8,417 bases of DNA from an uncultured Blautia sp. (GTDB lineage: Bacteria > Bacillota > Clostridia > Lachnospirales > Lachnospiraceae), in contig CAKRVL010000101.1 of assembly GCA_934408705.1 (NCBI GenBank), forward strand, positions 1 through 8,417. Direction: 5' to 3'. Positions within the stretch are counted from its first letter, which is position 1. Each line of letters opens with the position of its first letter. The position numbers and the translations under genes were made by a program. Under the pieces are notes generated by a model. That model did no database searches. It saw only the letters and a program-made list of their open reading frames with translations, and was not told the origin of the DNA. This document shows, piece by piece, positions 1 to 6,240 of the stretch.

Positions 1-1136
1 TTTCTTCCAATGATCTGGATATTTCCATCCGGAAGATATCTGGCAACATCACCGGAATGATACAGGACTTCATAGCCCTCTGCATCGTCATAAATATTTT
101 TCGTATAAACCTCAGCTGTTTTCTCCGGTTTATTCAGATAGCCTCTGGAAACCTGCCATCCGGATATCATAAGCTCACCGCAGGCACCATATGGAAGCAG
201 ATGACCAAACTTATCGGCTATATAAAGCTTGAAATTATCAAGTGCCTTTCCAATTGGAATGTTGGAGTAGTACTTATCTACTTCAAATATGGTTGTGAAA
301 ATTGTACACTCTGTAGGGCCATAAGCATTAAAGAATTTATAATCCTTCGGCGGCTCCATAGGTACAAGCTTCTCTCCGCCTATGGAAAGATATTGCAGGC
401 TCTTGCAGCTCATTTCCATTGCAAACTGTCTTCCTACCTGTGTGGTCATAAAGGAATGGGTAACGCCATTCTCTTCAAAGTATCGCTGAAGTGCAATAAA
501 ATCAAGACGGATTTCTTCCGGAATAATGTGAAGCTCTGCACCGTTTGCAATTGCTCCGTAAATATCCATCATGGAAGCATCAAAACCAAAGGACGCATAA
601 GCTGCTATTTTGGAGCTGTGATCTACATGGTAATACTTTTTGTACCAGTGGCAGAATGCAGTGATATTTCCATATTCCAGCATACAGCCTTTCGGCACAC
701 CGGTGGAACCGGAAGTGTACAGTAAAATAAACAAATCATGCATCTGAGGCTTTGTGAGCCGTACATCTGTGTCCTCCAGCTGTCCTATCTCATCTGTAAA
801 TAAAACAGGTCCCTGATATCCATCTACCAGCGGCAGGAGCTCTTTGTCTGCGATCAGAAGCTTCGCAGCGGAATCCTCCAGCATGTACATAAGGCGGTCC
901 TTCGGATAAGTAGGATCAAGAGGCTGGTATGCTGCACCGGCTTTGATCACGCCCATTGGTGCGATGGCCATGTATTCGCAGCGGGGGATCAGGATGGAAA
1001 CAACATCTTCCCTTCCGATTCCCTTTGATGCAATATATCTTCCAAGCTTGTCACTGATCTCGTCCAGTTCTTTATAGGTATATTTTTTATCCTTAAATAC
1101 TACAGCTGTGTGATCCGGTACAGTCTGTACCAGTTC
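1..1136 (-). other. NRPS adenylation domain A2, truncated by window edge
   Basis: Visible core motifs are YTYKEL (1054-1059, A1), IKAGAAYQPLDPTYP (1099-1113, A2), YTSGSTGVPKG (1175-1185, A3), FGFDAS (1218-1223, A4), NAYGPTE (1305-1311, A5), GELMISG (A6) and YHSGDVAR (1394-1401, A7). The A8 to A10 motifs and the catalytic lysine are beyond the edge. The pocket aligned on GrsA is D1221, A1222, M1225, S1263, S1286, G1288, A1306, I1314, F1315, i.e. DAMSSGAIF plus the unseen lysine. The Asp again indicates an alpha-amino acid. I do not recognise the code. It differs strongly from A1, so the two modules probably load different residues. Confidence 0.93.
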
Positions 1137-4100
1137 GTCAAACATATCAGAAATGGTTTTGCTTCTGTCAAATTCGTTTTCTGTATGATTGAATTCTGCA
1201 ATCTTATCCACTCCACGCTGGGAAATCACGGAGATTTCGGAAACAAGTTTTGTCTTCAACGCGGAGCTCATGGCAGCTTCATAGGAATCCAGGATTCCGT
1301 CAATAAAGGCCTGGCTGTACATGTCGCTACGGTATTCTGCTGTAAGCACATAAGTGTGGTTGTACTCTCTTACCTGGATCAGCAGAGGCATTTTCGCCAT
1401 ATCCAGGGAAAGGTCGTGACCTCTGGCAATGGTGTCTCCGATTGGATAATCGTCGCTTAACTCTGCCTGATATGCAAAAGTAAGATCCGAATTCAGCCCG
1501 TATTTTGCACAGATATCGGAAAATGGGAAAATATCGTTTGCCATGGAGGACAGCATCTGCTCTGAAAGCTCTGCCATATACGCCTGTACGGTGGTCTTCG
1601 GGTCGAATTTGCAATAAACAGGAAGAGTTTTTACCAGCATGCAGACTGTGTTTTCAAGCCTGGAATCGTTTCGTCCATTATAAATAGTGGAAAACAGACT
1701 GTCCTCTGCATTGGAGTATTTTGCCATAAGGATGCCGAACAGACCTGTAAATAAAATATTCGGGGTAACCCCCAGCTTCTCGCAATAGGAAAGAATGGCC
1801 TCTTCTTTCAGGCCCATGATCTTCTCCAGATAACCTTTTTCAGGAGCTTTTCCATTCAGGTCTGGCATAGGAAGGGATTCTGTCTCAATTCCTTCAAAAA
1901 TACTGTCATAATATTTCTCAGCTTTTTTGTATTTGCCCTCTTTCATCTGCTGCTCTTCGTCAAGGGCCGCATCAAATCCGGTATAGGACTCTTTTTCCAG
2001 TTTTTCACCCATATAAGCCTTATTGATATCTTCGAAAATGATATCATAGGAGTTGCCGTCAGCAATAATATGGTGGAAATCTGTAAAGAGGTATTTCTTA
2101 TCTTCTGTCACATAAATTGCCACACGAAGGAGACGTCCTTTTTCCAGCTTAAACGGACGTACAAGGCTTTCCTTCTGGCTGGCAAATTTCTCATTTGTGG
2201 TCTCGATTACTTCCGGCACAAATGTCTCATTTCCAGGGCGCTGTACCATCTCCCCATTATCGTCAAGATACACCTGTGTAAGCAGGTAGGAATGGGCGCT
2301 TACCATTCTGGCAATTGCATCAGATAATTTCCGGGTATCCACTGCAGGATCCAGTTCAAAAAGGAATGGAATATTGTATACTGTGCTCTCAGGATTTTTG
2401 CTGCACTCTGCGAAAATACCCTTCTGGGAGCCTGTAAGCGGATAAACGTCCCTTTTCTCGTAAGTTCTGATTTTCGGTGCAAGCATTACATATTTTTCCA
2501 GCTTTTCCACCGTGTTATTTTCATGGATATCACTTGTTTTGACAGTGACTCCGAACTCATCTGAGATCAGAATGCAAAGTCTCATTGCACTTATAGAAGA
2601 AAGACCTGCTTTGTAAAAGCTTGTATCAATTCCGAAGAAGTCATTTTCCACAACCTGGGCAACAATTTCAAAAATCTTCTTCTGCATTGGTGTTTCCGGC
2701 TCTTTCAGGTTCTTGGGCTGGGAAACAGGCTTCGGCAATGCTTTTTTATCAATTTTACCATTCTGGGTTAAAGGCATTTTTTCCAGCTGGATAAAAACAT
2801 CCGGAACCATGTAGTGTGCCAGTGACTCTGACGCATAGTCAGAAATCTCTCCGGATTCAATCTTATGATCTGCCATGAAGTAGCAGCACAGATATTTATT
2901 ATCCACAGGTACTGTAATGCTGGTAACAATTCCCGGATAGCTATTTATTACTTCTTCAATCTCACCAAGCTCGATTCGTAAGCCACGCAGCTTGATCTGA
3001 TTATCGATTCTTCCGAAAAATTCAATCTCACCCTCTGGATTTATCCTTGCAAGGTCACCTGTCTTATATGCTCTTTCCCCATTCAGCTCTATGAAAACAG
3101 CGGCTGTTTTTTCCGGCAGATTCATATAACCCCGGCCAACGCCAAGTCCTGCCACCACAAGCTCACCGGTTTCTCCATCCGAAAGGATTCTGTTCTCCTT
3201 ATCCACAACATATACCTTGACATTGCCATTGGGAGCTCCGATAGTAATGTTTTTGCTGTCAGTGATCACCTTCATAGTACAGCTTATGGTTGTCTCTGTA
3301 GGTCCATAGCCGTTCATAATATAGGCATCAGGATTTACGGAACGGATCTTATCATAAAGTGCCGGCGGAAATGCTTCTGCTCCCACGTCAAAAACCTTAA
3401 TTCTGGAAACTGCTTCCCGAAGCTGGGGCAGATCAATCATATTGGACAGATAGGTAGGTGTGGTAGTCATTATATCCACTTTATTTTTTATGATCAGCTC
3501 GCCAAGCATAAGCGGATTCAGGATCTCTTCATCACTTGCGATCACTGCAGTCATTCCATTCGTAAGAGGGAGAAATTCCTCCAGTACCGAAACATCAAAT
3601 GTCATGGCTGCCATGGAAAGGGAAACGCTTCCACGGCTTACATAGCCATAGGTTTCTGCATTTCTTGGATCCGGGTTTACGAAATTCGCCAGATTGAGAT
3701 GCTCGATCATAACACCTTTTGGTTTTCCGGTTGAGCCGGAGGTATAGATACAATAGCACAGGTCATGTTCACCGATCTGGGTATCCGGATTCTCTGTATT
3801 TGTGTGCTCAAGCAGCTCTTCCAGGAGCAGTATGGTGCAGGAAAGCTTCTCAAACAGCTCATGACGTTCCTCTGCGATCTGCTTCGTTGTAATGATAAAC
3901 GGTGCTCCACAGTCCTCGAAAATAAACTGGATTCTGTCGTCAGGATAATCTGGTGCCGCCACAGCAAATGCACCTCCGGCCTTCAGAATGCCCTGTCGTA
4001 CCGCATAAAAATCACAGCAGCGTTCAAGTACAACACCTACGATTTTTTCCCGTCCCACACCTTTTTCAATGAGAGCATTGGCAATTCTGTTTGCCCTCTC

Positions 4101-4241
4101 ATTCAGCTGGGCATATGTGAAGCTTTCTTTACTTGAAGCCACAGCACATTCGTCAGGATGACGCCGCACCTGCTCTTCAAACAGCTTTGTTACTGGTTGA
4201 AACTCAAAAGCAAAATTGCTTTTTTCATTAATCACAGACAT
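1..4241 (-). CDS. Nonribosomal peptide synthetase, A-T-C-A..., C-terminally incomplete (runs off left edge)
   Basis: Multimodular NRPS that activates amino acids as adenylates, loads them on a phosphopantetheinyl carrier and condenses them, in the cytoplasm. The minus-strand frame stays open from ATG 4239-4241 to the window edge: 1413 codons, checked codon by codon, no stop. Domain order: A1 (about residues 14-505), T1 (518-585, carrier Ser549), C2 (598-1010, HHIIADG at 723-729), A2 (1036 to the edge, cut just after the A7 motif). The start is fixed by AGGAGG eight bases upstream and by A-domain homology beginning within about 15 residues. With no C domain in front of A1, this polypeptide looks like an initiation module plus an elongation module. 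It is the second gene of an operon with the MATE-ATPase gene, 12 bases upstream. A second carrier domain and a release domain (thioesterase, reductase or terminal C) should lie beyond the left edge. The family is certain; the product is unknown. Confidence 0.97.
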   Translation of the reverse strand, partial: MSVINEKSNFAFEFQPVTKLFEEQVRRHPDECAVASSKESFTYAQLNERANRIANALIEKGVGREKIVGVVLERCCDFYAVRQGILKAGGAFAVAAPDYPDDRIQFIFEDCGAPFIITTKQIAEERHELFEKLSCTILLLEELLEHTNTENPDTQIGEHDLCYCIYTSGSTGKPKGVMIEHLNLANFVNPDPRNAETYGYVSRGSVSLSMAAMTFDVSVLEEFLPLTNGMTAVIASDEEILNPLMLGELIIKNKVDIMTTTPTYLSNMIDLPQLREAVSRIKVFDVGAEAFPPALYDKIRSVNPDAYIMNGYGPTETTISCTMKVITDSKNITIGAPNGNVKVYVVDKENRILSDGETGELVVAGLGVGRGYMNLPEKTAAVFIELNGERAYKTGDLARINPEGEIEFFGRIDNQIKLRGLRIELGEIEEVINSYPGIVTSITVPVDNKYLCCYFMADHKIESGEISDYASESLAHYMVPDVFIQLEKMPLTQNGKIDKKALPKPVSQPKNLKEPETPMQKKIFEIVAQVVENDFFGIDTSFYKAGLSSISAMRLCILISDEFGVTVKTSDIHENNTVEKLEKYVMLAPKIRTYEKRDVYPLTGSQKGIFAECSKNPESTVYNIPFLFELDPAVDTRKLSDAIARMVSAHSYLLTQVYLDDNGEMVQRPGNETFVPEVIETTNEKFASQKESLVRPFKLEKGRLLRVAIYVTEDKKYLFTDFHHIIADGNSYDIIFEDINKAYMGEKLEKESYTGFDAALDEEQQMKEGKYKKAEKYYDSIFEGIETESLPMPDLNGKAPEKGYLEKIMGLKEEAILSYCEKLGVTPNILFTGLFGILMAKYSNAEDSLFSTIYNGRNDSRLENTVCMLVKTLPVYCKFDPKTTVQAYMAELSEQMLSSMANDIFPFSDICAKYGLNSDLTFAYQAELSDDYPIGDTIARGHDLSLDMAKMPLLIQVREYNHTYVLTAEYRSDMYSQAFIDGILDSYEAAMSSALKTKLVSEISVISQRGVDKIAEFNHTENEFDRSKTISDMFDELVQTVPDHTAVVFKDKKYTYKELDEISDKLGRYIASKGIGREDVVSILIPRCEYMAIAPMGVIKAGAAYQPLDPTYPKDRLMYMLEDSAAKLLIADKELLPLVDGYQGPVLFTDEIGQLEDTDVRLTKPQMHDLFILLYTSGSTGVPKGCMLEYGNITAFCHWYKKYYHVDHSSKIAAYASFGFDASMMDIYGAIANGAELHIIPEEIRLDFIALQRYFEENGVTHSFMTTQVGRQFAMEMSCKSLQYLSIGGEKLVPMEPPKDYKFFNAYGPTECTIFTTIFEVDKYYSNIPIGKALDNFKLYIADKFGHLLPYGACGELMISGWQVSRGYLNKPEKTAEVYTKNIYDDAEGYEVLYHSGDVARYLPDGNIQIIGR
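1212..2450 (-). other. NRPS condensation domain C2
   Basis: The domain starts with a C1-like motif YPLTGSQKGI (600-609), followed by VRPFKLEKG (C2 motif, 694-702). The active-site HHxxxDG is intact as HHIIADG at 723-729, with catalytic His724 and the structural Asp728-Gly729. A C5-like GRND...VCMLVKTL stretch lies near residues 856-873. The domain should therefore be catalytically active, joining the A1-loaded donor to the A2-loaded acceptor. No epimerisation domain precedes it, so an LCL-type condensation is the default expectation. I did not classify the subtype rigorously. Confidence 0.9.
2487..2690 (-). other. NRPS carrier (thiolation) domain T1
   Basis: This short helical segment between A1 and C2 contains FYKAGLSSISAM. 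By alignment with the usual LGGDSL signature, the phosphopantetheine-bearing serine is Ser549 (codon 2595-2597). GLSS replaces the common GG(H/D)S, so the site is somewhat atypical but the serine and the following hydrophobic residue are kept. It would need a phosphopantetheinyl transferase, which is not encoded in this window. Confidence 0.88.
2727..4202 (-). other. NRPS adenylation domain A1 (loading module)
   Basis: All core motifs are legible: FTYAQL (residues 41-46, A1), LKAGGAFA (86-93, A2), YTSGSTGKPKG (166-176, A3), TFDVS (214-218, A4), NGYGPTE (310-316, A5), GELVVAG (A6), YKTGDLAR (392-399, A7), GRID (410-413, A8), AHYMVP (A9) and NGKID (494-498, A10, with the catalytic lysine K496). 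Aligned by eye on GrsA PheA, the specificity pocket reads D216, V217, L220, T259, F284, V286, G311, I319, S320, K496, i.e. DVLTFVGISK. D216 indicates an ordinary alpha-amino acid substrate. The rest is mostly small or hydrophobic, but I do not recognise a code that names the residue. The segment after the A2 motif is divergent (AVAAPDYP where YVPIDPxYP is usual). Confidence 0.93.
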
Positions 4242-4249
4242 TTCCTGCA

Positions 4250-4255
4250 CCTCCT
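4250..4255 (-). promoter_or_regulatory. Ribosome binding site of the NRPS gene, overlapping the MATE stop codon
   Basis: Minus-strand AGGAGG lies eight bases before ATG 4239-4241. Its first two bases are the last two bases of the MATE stop codon TAG (4254-4256), so ribosomes ending on the MATE gene sit on this site. This supports translational coupling and settles the NRPS start. Confidence 0.9.
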
Positions 4256-6002
4256 AAAAAGATATAATTGTATTATTCATATCAATTGCACGGATGTAAT
4301 CCATTGATTTTGACACTTTTTTCACAAGCTCTATTCCGTGGATATCAAATTCTTCATGATCGTAGCTGTATTCCAGCGGATTAAAGTTTACTCCATTATC
4401 TCTTATTCTTAATCTGCAGATATCATCCTCCAGACAAAGATTTATATCTATCCAGTTGGATGTCTTTCCGCCAAATTTAATAATATTTACGGTCATTTCT
4501 TCTGCACATACAGCAGCAAGGTTTGCCCTGTTTCCTGATACTCCGTTTTCCTTACAGAAATCCATGATTCTTCTGTTAACCTTCTGAGCATCCTCCATTG
4601 TACTTTTAATAGAGAAGTCCAGATTTGTTCCCGGATTTTTGTCCGGAACAATATAAAAGCTTGTATTTTTATGTTTGATCTTCCGGAAAATCCAGGCTGC
4701 AATTACAGTTATGAGCTCAGTAGCAACGAATCCAACTGCAATTCCGTCTATGCCGATTCCATCAATTTGTTTCCATAAATAAATTCCAACAAATGTAGCA
4801 GGCAAAACTACTACTGCATTTTCAAGGAATGTAACAAAGCTTGCGATTGCTGTTTCTTCGATAGATTCATAATAGCTGACAATAAATTTATTCCAGAGAT
4901 AAGGAATTACACATATTGCAAAAATACGCAGTGCCTGAACCATCTGCCGTCCCAGCTCTCCGCCGCCGCTTCCAAACAAAATGGTAATCTGTTCGGTAAA
5001 TAACATAATAAGAACGAATATGCCTGCCAGCACTATGTAGCTGTATTTCAGCATCTTTTTGCAAAGAACACGGATACCCACATAATCCTTTTCACCAAAA
5101 AGAATTCCTGCAACATTCGGGATCACCCCAATGATTCCACCGGTAAGCATTTCCACGATCAACAGGACATTATCACAAACTGTAAATACCGCCATTCCTT
5201 CTTCGCCGGTCTGGTTCATGATGATCGTATTCAGACCAAGTGCCTTCACAAAATTAGTTGCCATAAAAACAAGCATGGGAACACCTGTCACCACTGCTTC
5301 TCCTATCACCACAAAATCCTTTGCCTTCAGCCGGACGAAACGGATATTTCGTTTATCTGAACGCACATACAGCAAGAAAACTCCCATGGCAAATAAGAAT
5401 CCAAGCACTGTGGATAAAGAGGCTCCGGTAATTCCAAGGGGCGTAAATCTGAGGAAAATATAATCCAGCACAAGATTTATCACATTCGCCAGAATGAGGT
5501 ATACTGATGCCAGCTCAGGATGATTCTCCACGCCAAGATAGCTTACCATCATCAGGCCAATTCCAATTACCGGTGCACCAAGCATACTGATGCGGATGTA
5601 ATCTCTGGTATATGCAGTCAGCATACCATCGCCTGATACGAGAAGCCGTGCAACAGGTCCTGCCGCAGGGAATGCACAGATTGAAAAAATAAGACCAACC
5701 ACAAGTGTCACTATGAAGGTTGCTGAAAATAATCTGGAAGCACCTTCCCTGTCACGTTTACCCAGCATATTTCCCACTGCTATGGAACCGCCTACTCCAA
5801 GGCAGTAACCGGTAAGCTGAACAATAGTTTCAACCGGGAGACTCATTGTGACAGCAGCCATCGCCTCTACACCAATTAAATTACTTACAAAAATCGTGTC
5901 CACAATGTTTCCCAGCTGAAGTGCCAATGACATCATAATGCCCGGAATAATATACTTATTCAGCTTCGCATTTAACAATCTGTTATTTGTTTTTTCCACC
6001 AT
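4254..6002 (-). CDS. MATE-family efflux transporter fused to a C-terminal RsbW-like ATP-binding domain
   Basis: Residues 1-442 form a twelve-helix MATE exporter of the inner membrane, probably driven by a proton or sodium gradient. TM1 carries GNIVDTIFV, whose Asp35 matches the conserved TM1 acidic residue of NorM-type pumps. ANVINLVLDYIF (172-183) is the typical mid-protein MATE motif. MATE pumps usually end near residue 450. Here the chain continues to 582 with a cytosolic domain resembling the anti-sigma kinases RsbW and SpoIIAB. The start ATG is supported by AAAGGGG five bases upstream. As first gene of the operon, 12 bases ahead of the NRPS, it most likely exports the NRPS product or protects the cell from it; this is inferred from context only. 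Substrate and coupling ion cannot be read from sequence. The protein could also be a sensor that uses the MATE part to detect a ligand. Confidence 0.95.
   Translation of the reverse strand: MVEKTNNRLLNAKLNKYIIPGIMMSLALQLGNIVDTIFVSNLIGVEAMAAVTMSLPVETIVQLTGYCLGVGGSIAVGNMLGKRDREGASRLFSATFIVTLVVGLIFSICAFPAAGPVARLLVSGDGMLTAYTRDYIRISMLGAPVIGIGLMMVSYLGVENHPELASVYLILANVINLVLDYIFLRFTPLGITGASLSTVLGFLFAMGVFLLYVRSDKRNIRFVRLKAKDFVVIGEAVVTGVPMLVFMATNFVKALGLNTIIMNQTGEEGMAVFTVCDNVLLIVEMLTGGIIGVIPNVAGILFGEKDYVGIRVLCKKMLKYSYIVLAGIFVLIMLFTEQITILFGSGGGELGRQMVQALRIFAICVIPYLWNKFIVSYYESIEETAIASFVTFLENAVVVLPATFVGIYLWKQIDGIGIDGIAVGFVATELITVIAAWIFRKIKHKNTSFYIVPDKNPGTNLDFSIKSTMEDAQKVNRRIMDFCKENGVSGNRANLAAVCAEEMTVNIIKFGGKTSNWIDINLCLEDDICRLRIRDNGVNFNPLEYSYDHEEFDIHGIELVKKVSKSMDYIRAIDMNNTIISF
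4257..4625 (-). other. HATPase_c_2-type (RsbW/SpoIIAB-like) domain at the C-terminus of the MATE protein
   Basis: This covers residues 460-582. The N box is AEEMTVNIIKFG: Glu502 and Asn506 align with the catalytic Glu and Mg-coordinating Asn of SpoIIAB. The G1 box is RDNGVNF, with Asp535 and Gly537 conserved. The G2 region reads HGIELVKKV, where the second glycine of GxGL is Glu, and the final GT pair of the family is replaced by Asn-Asn-Thr (576-578). ATP binding is therefore plausible, but the lid and G2 are degenerate. In characterised relatives this fold phosphorylates a STAS-domain antagonist and binds a sigma factor. No such partner is visible in the window. Confidence 0.88.
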
Positions 6003-6007
6003 TTCAT

Positions 6008-6014
6008 CCCCTTT
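6008..6014 (-). promoter_or_regulatory. Ribosome binding site of the MATE gene
   Basis: Minus-strand AAAGGGG ends five bases before ATG 6000-6002. A second ATG (6005-6007) sits in the spacer out of frame, only one base from the Shine-Dalgarno, and is too close to be used. This supports the start at 6002. Confidence 0.7.
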
Positions 6015-6065
6015 GTTTTTATATATTATTGCTAAATAAAACTGGACTTTACCATATTTATTTAT

Positions 6066-6094
6066 AATTTAGCACAAAAAAGTTTGTATTTCAA
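6066..6094 (-). promoter_or_regulatory. Candidate sigma-A promoter for the MATE-NRPS operon
   Basis: Minus-strand TTGAAA (6089-6094), a 17-base spacer, then TAAATT (6066-6071) preceded by TGC, an extended -10. Transcription would start near 6059, giving a leader of about 57 bases. It lies just downstream of the transporter terminator, as expected for an independent operon. A 5-bp inverted repeat (TTGTA 6084-6088, TACAA 6096-6100) flanks the -35 box and could be an operator. The -10 matches the consensus at only four of six positions. Confidence 0.45.
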
Positions 6095-6101
6095 CTACAA
6101 T

Positions 6102-6167
6102 AAAAACAAAATACCGGCTTCCAAAGAATATCTCCACTGTGAGCATTCTTTTCAAAAGCCGGTATTT
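6102..6167 (-). terminator. Intrinsic terminator of the peptide-transporter operon
   Basis: A perfect 12-bp stem (6109-6120 with 6156-6167, core ACCGGCTT) continues after small asymmetric bulges into a 7-bp inner stem (6123-6129 with 6145-6151) around a 15-base loop. On the minus strand the stem is followed directly by TTTGTTTTT (6110 to 6102). The T tract exists only on this strand, so the terminator serves the oppD/oppF-like operon and separates it from the MATE-NRPS operon. Confidence 0.82.
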
Positions 6168-6189
6168 CTGTATATAATGTAAAGTGGAT

Positions 6190-6228
6190 ATTCCAGGTCC
6201 GCTTCGCTACTTGAAGCGGACCTGGAAT
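6190..6228 (-). repeat. Perfect 16-bp inverted repeat (hairpin) just after the oppF-like stop codon
   Basis: The arms ATTCCAGGTCCGCTTC (6190-6205) and its exact complement (6213-6228) flank a 7-base loop. The hairpin begins 12 bases after the oppF-like stop. No T tract follows on either strand, so it is not a classical terminator by itself. It may protect the 3' end of the transporter mRNA from exonucleases or act together with the terminator 22 bases further on. Confidence 0.85.
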
Positions 6229-6240
6229 GCTTATCTGCGT

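Larger units (their letters stand above)
6003..6240. other. Intergenic region between the transporter operon and the MATE-NRPS operon
   Basis: This 238-base AT-rich gap holds, in the direction of transcription, a perfect 16-bp hairpin, a terminator hairpin with T tract, a candidate extended -10 promoter, and the MATE ribosome binding site. No small gene with a convincing start and ribosome binding site was seen on either strand. No tRNA or riboswitch fold was recognised. Confidence 0.75.

Noticed and set aside
57..725. Plus-strand open frame of 222 codons, and similar plus-strand frames at 1110-1460, 2070-2327, 3765-4136 and 5131-5463
   Set aside because: All lie antisense to the NRPS or MATE genes, whose minus-strand frames show continuous family motifs. 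They are low-complexity shadows with no recognisable domain or plausible ribosome binding site.
1327..1614. Minus-strand frames inside the NRPS and MATE genes in another frame (1327-1614, 2300-2482, 3707-3973, 4493-4702)
   Set aside because: They overlap fully with real coding sequence on the same strand in a different frame and encode Arg/Ser-rich sequence without domain features.
1..4241. A frameshift or break in the NRPS, suspected because no long frame is obvious over this region
   Set aside because: Codon-by-codon reading from 4241 to the edge shows one intact frame with ordered motifs. It only lacks a stop because the window cuts it.
4248..4250. GTG or codons upstream of ATG 4239-4241 as an alternative NRPS start
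   Set aside because: The in-frame GTG immediately overlaps the Shine-Dalgarno itself, so it cannot be initiated from that site. ATG at optimal spacing is preferred.
6190..6228. The 16-bp perfect hairpin as an intrinsic terminator
   Set aside because: No T tract follows it on either strand. The hairpin at 6109-6167 has the T tract and fits better.
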